In this document: positions 16,938 through 23,906 of the stretch, piece after piece | Numbering within the stretch: the first letter of the stretch is position 1 | Layout: each line of letters starts with the position of its first letter | DNA from: Rariglobus sp967755175 | GTDB lineage: Bacteria > Verrucomicrobiota > Verrucomicrobiia > Opitutales > Opitutaceae | Reading direction: 5' to 3' | NCBI GenBank assembly: GCA_967755175.1 | Contig: CBRAFO010000048.1 | Span: 1 to 26,881 of the forward strand | Length of the DNA: 26,881 nucleotides | The notes under the pieces: model-generated | What the model was told of the DNA's origin: nothing | Databases searched by the model: none | The model's input: the letters and a program-made list of their open reading frames with translations, nothing else | Translations under genes and position numbers: made by a program

Positions 16938-17294
16938 ATGGACAATTTACCTCCCATTCCGCGTCCGTCTTACAGTGGCGAGGACAAGGTCTTGATTATC
17001 CTTTGCCACCTCTCCGCTTTTCTTGGAGTGCCGTTCATCCTGCCCTTGATCGTCTATCTCATCAAACGGAACGAACCCGGTCCCACCGAGGCGCACGCCA
17101 AGGAAGTGCTCAACTTCCACCTCTCGGTGTTCCTCTACTCCCTGTGCGCGGTGCCGCTGGTGTTCATCGGCGTGGGCTTCGTGTTGATCCCGATCATCTG
17201 GCTCTGGTCGCTGATCCTGGCGATCGTCGCCGCAATTAAAGCTTCCGAAGGCGTCTTCTATCGTTACCCGCTTTGCATCCGCTTTATTTCATGA
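16938..17294 (+). CDS. Small membrane protein, DUF4870 type
   Basis: The 118-residue protein has a short polar N-terminus (DNLPPIPRPSYSGEDK) and three hydrophobic segments (about 18-42, 60-80 and 82-101). The pattern CHLSAF near the start and the loop HAKEVLNFHLSVFLY between the first two segments are typical of DUF4870 (Tic20-like fold) proteins, whose function is unknown. ATG at 16938 is preferred over an upstream ATG at 16887, whose extra residues do not resemble the family. The stop codon overlaps the next start (ATGA at 17291-17294), so its translation is coupled to the nucleotidyltransferase-like gene. The 113 nt before the gene, after the putative terminator, hold only GC-rich imperfect inverted repeats. 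Confidence 0.85.
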   Translation: MDNLPPIPRPSYSGEDKVLIILCHLSAFLGVPFILPLIVYLIKRNEPGPTEAHAKEVLNFHLSVFLYSLCAVPLVFIGVGFVLIPIIWLWSLILAIVAAIKASEGVFYRYPLCIRFIS

Positions 17295-18220
17295 GTTCCA
17301 CTCCCACTCTCCTCGTTCTCGCCGCTGGCATGGGCTCCCGCTACGGCGGACTCAAACAAGTCGACCCCGTCGGCCCCTCGGGCGAGACGATCCTGGATTA
17401 CGCGGTATTTGACGCGATCCGTGAGGGCTTCGGCCGCGTGGTGTTTGTTATCCGCAAAGAGTTCGAGGAGGCGTTCCGCACGCAAGTCGCCGCCAAATAC
17501 GACGGACGTATCCAAGTGGACTACGTCTTTCAATCGCTCGACGCGCTGCCGCCCGGGTTCACCGTTCCAGCCGGACGTGAGAAACCCTGGGGCACCGGAC
17601 ACGCCGTGTGGTGCGCGCGCGACGCGATCACCGAGCCGTTCGCCGTGATCGGGGCAGACGATTTCTTCGGCCGCGACGCGTTCCGTCAGCTCGCGGCATT
17701 CTTGAGCGGCGAGACATCGAAGACTGTGGAGGCGACCACGGCGACGGCCGCTGAGGAGACTGCGCCCAACTTCGCCATGATCGGTTACCGACTCGCGAAC
17801 ACGCTCTCGGAAAACGGCTCGGTTTCGCGCGGCGTGTGTGCGACGGGTGGCGACGGTTATCTCGAAAAGGTCGTCGAGCACACCGGTATCCGCCGCGAGG
17901 AAGTCGGCGAAGGTGCGGACAAAAAATATTCAGGCAACGAAACTGTCTCGATGAACTGCTGGGCATTTACGCCGGCGTTTTTCACGGGGCTGAACGAGCA
18001 GTTCGAAGCGTTCTTGGAAGCGCGCGGCAGCGAGTTGAAGTCGGAGTTTTACCTGCCCGAAGCGGTGTCGGAGCAAGTGGCGCAAGGCTGGGTGACGGTC
18101 GAAGTGCGTCCGACGAGCGCGAGCTGGTTTGGTGTGACCTACCGCGAGGACAAACCCCGCGTGCAAGCGGCGCTGTCCGAACTGGTGGCCCGCGGTGACT
18201 ATCCGGCGCGGCTGTTTTAA
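17291..18220 (+). CDS. Sugar-phosphate nucleotidyltransferase-like protein
   Basis: The 309-residue protein starts with the nucleotide-binding signature LVLAAGMGSRYGGLKQ (8-23), the G-x-G-x-R plus lysine pattern of NTP-transferases that make NDP-sugars. It continues with GTGHAVWCARD and the acidic metal-site segment FAVIGADDFFGRDAF. The core therefore resembles GalU/RmlA/GlmU enzymes. The C-terminal half (FTPAFFTGLNEQFEAFLEAR, SASWFGVTYREDKP) looks like the stand-alone NTP-transferase-domain proteins found in several phyla, whose substrates are undetermined. I therefore give no symbol. ATG at 17291 overlaps the DUF4870 stop by 4 nt. No sugar-processing genes adjoin it. Confidence 0.85.
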   Translation: MSSTPTLLVLAAGMGSRYGGLKQVDPVGPSGETILDYAVFDAIREGFGRVVFVIRKEFEEAFRTQVAAKYDGRIQVDYVFQSLDALPPGFTVPAGREKPWGTGHAVWCARDAITEPFAVIGADDFFGRDAFRQLAAFLSGETSKTVEATTATAAEETAPNFAMIGYRLANTLSENGSVSRGVCATGGDGYLEKVVEHTGIRREEVGEGADKKYSGNETVSMNCWAFTPAFFTGLNEQFEAFLEARGSELKSEFYLPEAVSEQVAQGWVTVEVRPTSASWFGVTYREDKPRVQAALSELVARGDYPARLF

Positions 18221-18290
18221 GGCCTGTCCCGAAACACGGTATCCGTCCATAGCTCTTCCGTCCTCGAAAAAAGCGCTCCGAACCCTTGGC

Positions 18291-18315
18291 ATTTGTAACT
18301 TAATAAGTGACAAAT
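18291..18315. repeat. GTNACYTAWTARGTNAC palindrome, copy 2 (imperfect)
   Basis: It has 12-nt arms around a central A at 18303: ATTTGTAACTTA and TAAGTGACAAAT. The arms pair except at one position (A in the left arm where the right arm predicts C). With a one-base bulge the flanking GGC and GCC extend the stem. It lies 71 nt past the nucleotidyltransferase-like gene and 133 nt before the deoA start. Confidence 0.88.
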
Positions 18316-18370
18316 TGCCTTTGAGGTAAGCGATTGGACGGGTGTGTGACGCAGCCCGAGGAAGCGGATC

Positions 18371-18393
18371 TTTGTCACTTATTAAGTGACAAA
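18371..18393. repeat. GTNACYTAWTARGTNAC palindrome, copy 3
   Basis: A perfect palindrome with 11-nt arms and a central T: TTTGTCACTTA, T, TAAGTGACAAA. Its centre is 79 bp from that of copy 2. It ends 54 nt before the deoA start codon, where an operator for that gene could lie. Confidence 0.92.
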
Positions 18394-18440
18394 AGTCCGG
18401 CGGCCGGCGGGCTTGCGCCTGCGGGTGGCTGTGACTGGTT

Positions 18441-18446
18441 AGGGGG
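18441..18446 (+). promoter_or_regulatory. Strong Shine-Dalgarno of the pyrimidine-nucleoside phosphorylase gene
   Basis: AGGGGG lies one base before the ATG at 18448, with AGG itself 5-7 nt away. It decides the start: an ATG at 18334 would add 38 residues (including the translated palindrome) with no similarity to the family. It is the only strong purine-rich ribosome binding site I found in the window. Confidence 0.75.
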
Positions 18447-18447
18447 A

Positions 18448-19767
18448 ATGAACACGCCGTTTTTCCCCCAACAGGTCATCGCCAGCAAACGCGATGGTCG
18501 TGCGCTGGAGGAGGCGGAGATCGCGGCGTTCGTGCGCGGTGCGACGGACGGGTCGTGGGCCGATTACCAGCTAAGCGCGATGCTCATGGCGATTTTCCTG
18601 CGTGGGATGAACACGGCCGAAACCGTGGCCTTGACCAAGGCGATGATGAACTCGGGTGTGATCGCGGATTTGTCGGCGGTGCGCCTGCCCAAGGTGGACA
18701 AGCACTCGACCGGCGGGGTGGGCGACAAGGTTTCCCTGCACCTCGCGCCGATGGTCGCGGCGTGTGGCGTGGCTGTGCCGATGATCAGCGGACGCGGGCT
18801 CGGCCACACCGGCGGCACGCTCGACAAGCTGGAGTCGATCCCCGGTTTTCGCGTCGGACTTTCGCTGGAAGAATATCGCGAACGCGTTGCCAGCGTTGGC
18901 TGCGCGTTGATCGGCCAGACCAAGGACCTGGCTCCCGCCGACAAAAAACTTTACGCGCTGCGTGATGTGACCGCGACGGTGGAGTGCCTGCCGCTCATCT
19001 GCGCGAGCATCATGTGCAAAAAACTCGCCGAGGGCATCGACGCGCTCGTGCTCGACGTGAAGTTTGGCCGGGGTGCGTTTATGAAGACGCTGCCTGAGGC
19101 GCGAGCGCTGGCCCAAGCGATGGTCGATATTGGCAATGCCATGGGGAAACCCACGCGCGCGCTGCTCACCGCCATGGACGAACCGCTCGGGCGCTCGGTG
19201 GGCAACGCGGTGGAAGTGGCGGAGTCCATCGCCTGCCTGCGCGGCGAAGGTCCGGCGGATTTGATGGAGGTCACGTATGCGCTGGGGGCGGAGATGCTCT
19301 GCCTCGCCCAAGTGGCGAAGGACGTGGCGGAGGCCGAGGCGCGACTGCGCGCAGTCGTCGCGAACGGCGCGGCGCTGGCGAAGTTTCGCGAGATCATCGC
19401 AGCGCAAGGAGGCGATACGCGCGTGGTGGACGCGCCTGATGAGTTTCTGCCGCGCGCCACGTTTCAGCGGGAGTTACGCGCTTTGCACTCAGGCTGGGTG
19501 CAGGAGGTGATCGCATTGGACGTCGCGTTGGCCGCGTTGCAATTGGGCGCGGGCCGCATGCGTGCCGAAGATGCAATCGATCCCGCAGTGGGTTTTACAC
19601 GCCTCGTAAAGGTGGGCGAACGCGTCGAAGCGAATGCGGTCATCGCCTGCATCCACGCCAATGATGCGGCGTGCTTGGAAACGGCGGCCGCAATTCTCGG
19701 AGAGGCAATTGTGATCGGCGATACGCCGGTGACAGCCACGCGTCGGGTTGAGGAAGTGATTGGGTGA
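18448..19767 (+). CDS. deoA: Thymidine / pyrimidine-nucleoside phosphorylase
   Basis: The enzyme cleaves thymidine (or pyrimidine nucleosides generally) with phosphate to the free base and (deoxy)ribose-1-phosphate in nucleoside salvage. The 439-residue protein matches family length and shows the phosphate-binding KHSTGGVGDK (85-94), the family signature SGRGLGHTGGTLDKLE (114-129), and the substrate block YALRDVTATVE with LVLDVKFGRGAFM. The C-terminal domain (about 350-439) is present. Thymidine phosphorylase (deoA) and pyrimidine-nucleoside phosphorylase (pdp) cannot be separated with confidence by eye. The ATG follows a clear AGGGGG. Two palindromes of the GTNAC family lie 54 and 133 nt upstream. 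A perfect GC-rich palindrome follows the stop codon. No other deo gene is present. Confidence 0.93.
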   Translation: MNTPFFPQQVIASKRDGRALEEAEIAAFVRGATDGSWADYQLSAMLMAIFLRGMNTAETVALTKAMMNSGVIADLSAVRLPKVDKHSTGGVGDKVSLHLAPMVAACGVAVPMISGRGLGHTGGTLDKLESIPGFRVGLSLEEYRERVASVGCALIGQTKDLAPADKKLYALRDVTATVECLPLICASIMCKKLAEGIDALVLDVKFGRGAFMKTLPEARALAQAMVDIGNAMGKPTRALLTAMDEPLGRSVGNAVEVAESIACLRGEGPADLMEVTYALGAEMLCLAQVAKDVAEAEARLRAVVANGAALAKFREIIAAQGGDTRVVDAPDEFLPRATFQRELRALHSGWVQEVIALDVALAALQLGAGRMRAEDAIDPAVGFTRLVKVGERVEANAVIACIHANDAACLETAAAILGEAIVIGDTPVTATRRVEEVIG

Positions 19768-19810
19768 GGCGCAGCAGAAAGCTGTCGCAAGCGAGCGATT
19801 GCAGAAATGG

Positions 19811-19834
19811 AGACCCGACGACCTCGTCGGGTCT
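19811..19834. repeat. GC-rich perfect palindrome between convergent genes
   Basis: A 24-nt perfect palindrome (arms AGACCCGACGA and TCGTCGGGTCT around CC) lies in the 114-nt gap between deoA and the convergent lipoprotein gene. Directly after it, 19842-19866 holds further self-complementary pieces (GCTGGA with TCCAGC, CTGG with CCAG, AGCG with CGCT). There is no T-tract on either strand. It may be a bidirectional transcript-end hairpin or a dispersed palindromic repeat. Confidence 0.75.
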
Positions 19835-19881
19835 GCTTGGGGCTGGAAGCCCAGCGTCCAGCGCTCGCGTTGACGCCTTCC

Positions 19882-20328
19882 TTAGCTCTGAGCTTTTTCG
19901 ATTACGGAGACTTTGCCGTTGGTGAAGACGACCCGCAGAACCGCCTGTTGGCGGCTCGCATAAACCGGACGGCTGACGGGTTCGAGAAAGGTGGACGTAG
20001 CGCCCGTCTTGGGGTCGCGCACCGCACGGCGCACGAAACCGTCGTAAACTTCGCCGCGGTATTCCTGCCAGTAGCGGTTGTAAGTCCAAGTGGTGTTTTC
20101 ACCGGTGGCGGTGGTCGTTACCTGCTTTTCATCGGGCGCGCCGAGGGCGATATAAACCATGTCGGTGGAGTCGCCGATCTCGATGGCCTTGTTCTGGAGC
20201 CGCGCCTTGGTTTCGGGCGAAAGGGAGGCGAAGACATCGGCCTTTTTCTGCGCCCGGCGTTCAAAGGTGTTGCAGCCCGTGAGGCAAGTTAGCGCGAGCA
20301 GGACGGATAACAGTGAGACCAAACGCAT
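19882..20328 (-). CDS. Probable lipoprotein, BamE/SmpA-like
   Basis: The 148-residue protein begins with a lipoprotein signal (MRLVSLLSVLLALTCLTGC), with lipobox LTGC and lipidated Cys19, so it is most likely attached to the inner or outer membrane. A charged helix follows (ERRAQKKADVFASL), then IEIGDSTDMVYIALGAPDE, which resembles the helix-turn of the BamE/SmpA fold (a G-x-t-x-x-x-V-x-x-x-x-G-x-P pattern). WTYNRY and a repeated beta pattern come next. The similarity is to a fold, so a role in outer-membrane assembly is only a guess. ATG at 20328 is preferred over an upstream start at 20367 because the signal peptide begins there. The upstream 212 nt include the longest palindrome of the GTNAC family, 115-155 nt before the start. 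Confidence 0.8.
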   Translation of the reverse strand: MRLVSLLSVLLALTCLTGCNTFERRAQKKADVFASLSPETKARLQNKAIEIGDSTDMVYIALGAPDEKQVTTTATGENTTWTYNRYWQEYRGEVYDGFVRRAVRDPKTGATSTFLEPVSRPVYASRQQAVLRVVFTNGKVSVIEKAQS

Positions 20329-20442
20329 AGTGAAAAAGACAGTGGTTACACCGACAGGTTGCCTCAAGGGCCGTCTTCTCCCGTCCGGGCTTTCACGGCG
20401 GAGCTAGCCCCGTTCCCTGGCGCCGAGCCCCGTGCTTCTGAC

Positions 20443-20483
20443 CCAACCCAGTTTGTCACTTATTAAGTGACAAACTGGGTTGG
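20443..20483. repeat. GTNACYTAWTARGTNAC palindrome, copy 4 (41 nt, extended arms)
   Basis: A perfect palindrome of 41 nt: 20-nt arms (left arm CCAACCCAGTTTGTCACTTA) around a central T at 20463. The inner 25 nt are the same as copy 3 except for the outermost base pair, and the outer nine base pairs (CCAACCCAG with CTGGGTTGG) are new. It lies between the lipoprotein gene start (20328) and the end of the TPR gene (20541). Confidence 0.95.
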
Positions 20484-20540
20484 ATCGGTGAACGAGGAAA
20501 GCGGGGGATGACGTTTTTGGGAAGATAGTGAGTGGCGAGC

Positions 20541-21014
20541 TTACTTGAGCACGTTGAGGGCGGCGAGATCGGGGTCTTCAGCGGCTTCGGCTTTCCAGTC
20601 GGGCTCGCGGGCGCAGGCGCGTTTGAGGCGGCGGCGGGATTCGGTCAGATCGCCGAGCAGACAAAAATAACAGGCGAGGTTGTAGTCCACCAACGGACTC
20701 GGCGCGGTGATCGCGCGCTCGGCTTTTAACAACACGTCGCGCGCTTCGCCGATACGTTGCTTCTCGCGCAATGCATACGCCCACGCGATCCACGGGCGTT
20801 CGAGCGAGGGCGCGGCGGCGGTGACTTTTACCGCGAGCGTGATGACGCGCGTCCACGCGGACTTTTCCATCGCCAGCTCGATATGAACACCGAGCACCTC
20901 GGGCGTTTCGCGATCCGCGGCCTTGATTAAAGCGAGTTCGTCACGGGCTTGGATGAGCAGGTTCAGGCCAATGTAACCGAGGGCGTAGTCGAGGTGTTTT
21001 CGGGTCGAAATCAT
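20541..21014 (-). CDS. TPR-like small protein
   Basis: The 157-residue protein is all-helical in pattern, with TPR-like repeats: about 60-92 (VITLAVKVTAAAPSLERPWI, AWAYALREKQ), 93-125 (GEARDVLLKAERAITAPSPL, VDYNLACYFCLLGD) and a last helix pair ending ACAREPDWKAEAAEDPDL. No signal peptide or catalytic motif is visible. Such proteins mediate protein-protein contacts; the partner is unknown. ATG at 21014 overlaps the stop of the GNAT gene (ATGA on the coding strand), so the two are translationally coupled. The frame continues upstream as an arginine-rich shadow, which I excluded. Confidence 0.82.
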   Translation of the reverse strand: MISTRKHLDYALGYIGLNLLIQARDELALIKAADRETPEVLGVHIELAMEKSAWTRVITLAVKVTAAAPSLERPWIAWAYALREKQRIGEARDVLLKAERAITAPSPLVDYNLACYFCLLGDLTESRRRLKRACAREPDWKAEAAEDPDLAALNVLK

Positions 21015-21622
21015 CGGGCGTCGTCCTCGGCTTCGTCGGAGTCTTCGGTCTCGGCTGCCTGAAGCGTTCGCCACTCGCGAAGCAGGAGGCTGTTGAGCGT
21101 GAGATCCACGTAGTGGTCGTAGAGCCACTCGGCATCGCGCATCACGCCCTCGCGAATAAAGCCGAGGCGTTCGCATACGCCTTGGCTGGCGTGATTGCCG
21201 GGGGCGGCGCGAATCTCGACGCGGTTGAGATCCATGGTGGTAAACGCATGGGCGACCAGCGCGCGCACGGCCGACGTCATGAGACCGCGGCCGGTGTGCG
21301 CCTCGTCGAGCCAGTAGCCGATCTGGCAACTGCGATTGGCGGCATCGATGGCATGCGGTCCGGCCACGCCCACCAGACGTCCTTCAAAAAACAGGCCGCA
21401 CGAAAAGCGGTGTCCGTCGGCGTGTTGGCCGTGCATCCATTGAATAAACGCGAGCGAGTGCGCGACGGTTTGAGTGCCATCGATCCACGAAAGCCAGGCA
21501 CGCAGCCACGCGCGGTTGCGGTCCACGACTGCGAACAGATCGGCGGCGTCCGCCTCGCGCAGGAGACGCAGGCGCAACGCGGGCTGGTCGGTAAGCAAGA
21601 GGAGTGGAGGCGCATCGGACAT
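21011..21622 (-). CDS. GNAT-family N-acetyltransferase, RimJ/RimL type
   Basis: It transfers an acetyl group from acetyl-CoA to an N-terminal alpha-amine or another amine. The 203-residue protein shows the RimJ/RimL pattern: LRLRLLREADAADLFAVVDR at the start, RSCQIGYWLDEAHTGRGLMT (acetyl-CoA pyrophosphate-binding loop around G-R-G), and VEIRAAPGNHASQGVCERLG followed by F-x-x-E-G. The last 15 residues are very acidic (ETEDSDEAEDD). The target cannot be inferred; ribosomal-protein acetylation and small-molecule resistance are both known in the family. ATG at 21622 has no Shine-Dalgarno; upstream in-frame sequence belongs to the REPIN-like repeat. Overlap with the TPR gene makes an operon. Confidence 0.9.
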   Translation of the reverse strand: MSDAPPLLLLTDQPALRLRLLREADAADLFAVVDRNRAWLRAWLSWIDGTQTVAHSLAFIQWMHGQHADGHRFSCGLFFEGRLVGVAGPHAIDAANRSCQIGYWLDEAHTGRGLMTSAVRALVAHAFTTMDLNRVEIRAAPGNHASQGVCERLGFIREGVMRDAEWLYDHYVDLTLNSLLLREWRTLQAAETEDSDEAEDDAR

Positions 21623-21680
21623 GGGCAACGGAATATACGGCGTGTGACCTTGTGCAATCCGGAGGGAACTCCGATTCCGA

Positions 21681-21764
21681 AATGTAGGCCTGCTTGCAGG
21701 CGCTGTTGATGTGGGAGCGAGCTCGCTCCCACGCCCGAATCGCCTGCAAGCAGGCTCCTCCATT
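21681..21764. repeat. REPIN-like nested inverted repeat
   Basis: Outer arms 21681-21702 and 21741-21764 are reverse complements apart from one substitution and a 2-nt gap. Each arm contains its own small hairpin (GCCTGC-TT-GCAGGC type). Between the arms lies a perfect 22-nt palindrome at 21711-21732 (GTGGGAGCGAG, CTCGCTCCCAC). Two REP-like hairpins facing each other are the defining layout of REPINs; the inner motif also resembles the GGGAGCGAGCT core of Pseudomonas REPs. It lies in the gap between the GNAT gene start and the copA end. No RAYT transposase is in the window. Confidence 0.85.
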
Positions 21765-21808
21765 CGAACATTCCGACAGTCCGAAAAACGCCAAGAGTCC
21801 CTCGGCTA

Positions 21809-21831
21809 AGTGTCACCTAATAGGTGACACT
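21809..21831. repeat. GTNACYTAWTARGTNAC palindrome, copy 5, overlapping the copA stop codon
   Basis: A perfect palindrome with 11-nt arms and a central A: AGTGTCACCTA, A, TAGGTGACACT. Its right end overlaps the copA stop codon (21830-21832), so the copA message ends in this hairpin. No T-run follows on the minus strand. Confidence 0.92.
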
Positions 21832-23878
21832 ATAGCTTCACGTGGCGGAGGCGGAGGGCGTTGGTGACGACGCTGATCGAGCTGAGGCTCATGGCCACGC
21901 CGGCAAGCATCGGGCTGAGTAGCCATCCGGTAAACGGATACAGGAGTCCCGCCGCCACCGGGATGCCGAGGCCGTTGTAGAAAAACGCGAAGAAGAGGTT
22001 CTGCTTGATGTTGCCCAATGTCGCGCGGCTCAGGTGAACCGCTTTCACCAATGCGCCCAAGTCGCCTTTCATCAGCACGAGGCCGGCGCTGTGCATCGCG
22101 ACGTCGGTGCCGGTGCCCATGGCGATCCCAATGTCGGCCGCGGCGAGCGCGGGAGCATCGTTGAGTCCGTCGCCGGCAAACGCGACGACTTCGCTGCGCG
22201 CTTGGTGCTCGCGCACGATCTCTTGTTTACGCGCCGGAGTGACGCCTGCGTGAAAGCCGTCGAGGCCGAGTTCGTTGGCCACGGCACGGGCGGTGGCCTC
22301 ACGGTCGCCCGTAACCATGAAGATCTTCAGGCCGAGGCGATGGAGTTCGCGGATGGCTTGAGGCGTCGTGGTCTTGATCGGATCGGCCAGCGCGATGGTG
22401 CCGGCGAAGACGCTGTCAATGGCGACTCCGATGAGCGTGGCGGTTGCGTGATGGTTGGCGTTATCTGGTGCGCGGCCGACGCTCACGCTGCGACCGCGAA
22501 CACGGGCGCTCACGCCTTGGCCGGGTTCGGCTTGGAAGTCGTCGGCCGGAGCAAGGGTGAGATGGCGTGCATTGGCGGCGTCAACGAGCGCGCGGGCCAG
22601 TGGGTGTTCGCTGGGTGATTCGGCGGAGGCGGCGACGGTGAGCAGGTCGTCTTCAGTGATGTGCTTTTCAGCGTGGAGCGAGACGACGCGGGGTTTTCCC
22701 TCGGTGAGCGTGCCGGTCTTGTCGATGAGCACGGTGGTCGCGGCGGTGAGGCTTTCGAGGGCGGCGGCGTCTTTCACCAACACGCCGGCTTGTGCGCCGC
22801 GGCCGATGCCGGTGATGAGCGAGACCGGCGTGGCCAGGCCGAGCGCGCAGGGGCAGGCGATGATGAGCACGGCCACGGCGTTGACCAAAGCAGGGATGAG
22901 CGCGGGCGCGGGGCCGAACCAGAGCCAGAGTGCAAAGGTGAGTCCTGATACCACGGTCACGGCGGGCACGAACCAAGCGGAGACGCGGTCGGCGAGGCGT
23001 TGGATGGGCGCTTCGCTGTTCTGTGCTTCTTCAACCAAGCGGATAATCTGGGCCAGCAAGGTGTCGCGGCCCACGCGTTCGGCGCGGAAGAGGAACGATC
23101 CGTTGGTGTTGAGCGTGCCAGCGCTGACGGGAGCGCCGATGCCCTTGGCGACGGGTTCGGGTTCGCCGGTGAGCATTGCTTCGTCCACATCGCTGGAACC
23201 TTCGGTGAGCGTGCCGTCCACGGGGATCTTTTCGCCGGGGCGCACGCGGAGGAAGTCGTCCACGACAACTTGGTCGAGAGGCACGTCGTCTTCGCGTCCG
23301 TCGCGCACGCGGTGGGCGGTGGCGGGAGCGAGATCCATCAACGCGCGGATCGCGGCGTCGGTGCGGGCGTGGGCGCGTTGCTCCAGAATCTGGCCGAGGA
23401 GGACGATGGTCGTGATGAACGCGGTCGCCTCGAAGTAGAGCGGAACGCCGTGGTTTTCGAGGTGGAGCGAGCTGGGGAATTTGTCCCCGAAGAGCACGGC
23501 AACCAAGCTGTAGAAATACGCCGCGCCGGTGCCGGTCACGGTGAGCGTGAACATATTGAAATCGAGTTCACGGAGCGATTTCCACCAGCGGCGGATGAAG
23601 AACCAGCCGCTCCAGAAGAACACGGGGGTCGTTAAGACGAGCTGCAATCCACCGTTCAGCTGCGGTGAAATCGTGGTGAACGCGTGAGGGAACACCATGC
23701 GGCCCATCGCCAACGCGAGGACGGGCACGGTGAGCACGAGGGCGACCCAGAAGCGCGGACGCAGCACTCGCTCGTGCGGCAAGCCCATGTAAACAGGCGA
23801 GGTATCCACGTCGGAGGCGGACGCGGGGAGCGCGTCCGACGGAGCATGGCAGCTGGCCGGGGTGGAGTGGTGATGCAT
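21830..23878 (-). CDS. copA: Copper-translocating P-type ATPase (P1B type)
   Basis: The protein pumps Cu(I) or Ag(I) out of the cytoplasm using ATP. The 682-residue form has eight expected membrane segments, the actuator TGE loop (about 237-239), the metal-binding CPC (about 342-344) in ACPCALGLATP, the phosphorylation site DKTGT (Asp about 386), the nucleotide-domain SEHPLA, GDGLNDAPALA, and the last-helix MSLSSISVV typical of the Cu/Ag subclass. There is no N-terminal HMA metal-binding domain. In its place is a short His/Cys-containing start (MHHHSTPASCH). ATG at 23878 is preferred to the TTG one codon earlier; neither has a Shine-Dalgarno. It is 28 nt downstream of the aldolase gene and shares the strand with a CusA-type pump, suggesting a copper/silver efflux module. 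Palindrome copy 5 overlaps its stop. Confidence 0.93.
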   Translation of the reverse strand: MHHHSTPASCHAPSDALPASASDVDTSPVYMGLPHERVLRPRFWVALVLTVPVLALAMGRMVFPHAFTTISPQLNGGLQLVLTTPVFFWSGWFFIRRWWKSLRELDFNMFTLTVTGTGAAYFYSLVAVLFGDKFPSSLHLENHGVPLYFEATAFITTIVLLGQILEQRAHARTDAAIRALMDLAPATAHRVRDGREDDVPLDQVVVDDFLRVRPGEKIPVDGTLTEGSSDVDEAMLTGEPEPVAKGIGAPVSAGTLNTNGSFLFRAERVGRDTLLAQIIRLVEEAQNSEAPIQRLADRVSAWFVPAVTVVSGLTFALWLWFGPAPALIPALVNAVAVLIIACPCALGLATPVSLITGIGRGAQAGVLVKDAAALESLTAATTVLIDKTGTLTEGKPRVVSLHAEKHITEDDLLTVAASAESPSEHPLARALVDAANARHLTLAPADDFQAEPGQGVSARVRGRSVSVGRAPDNANHHATATLIGVAIDSVFAGTIALADPIKTTTPQAIRELHRLGLKIFMVTGDREATARAVANELGLDGFHAGVTPARKQEIVREHQARSEVVAFAGDGLNDAPALAAADIGIAMGTGTDVAMHSAGLVLMKGDLGALVKAVHLSRATLGNIKQNLFFAFFYNGLGIPVAAGLLYPFTGWLLSPMLAGVAMSLSSISVVTNALRLRHVKL

Positions 23879-23906
23879 CAATAAAGGGAGATCTGGAGCT
23901 GTGTGC

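Noticed and set aside
18334..18447. 38-residue N-terminal extension of the pyrimidine-nucleoside phosphorylase
   Set aside because: The extension translates the palindrome and has no family similarity; the ATG at 18448 has the only strong Shine-Dalgarno in the window.
21011..21763. N-terminally extended GNAT protein
   Set aside because: The 47 extra residues upstream of 21622 are translated REPIN-like repeat; the acetyltransferase fold starts after the ATG at 21622.
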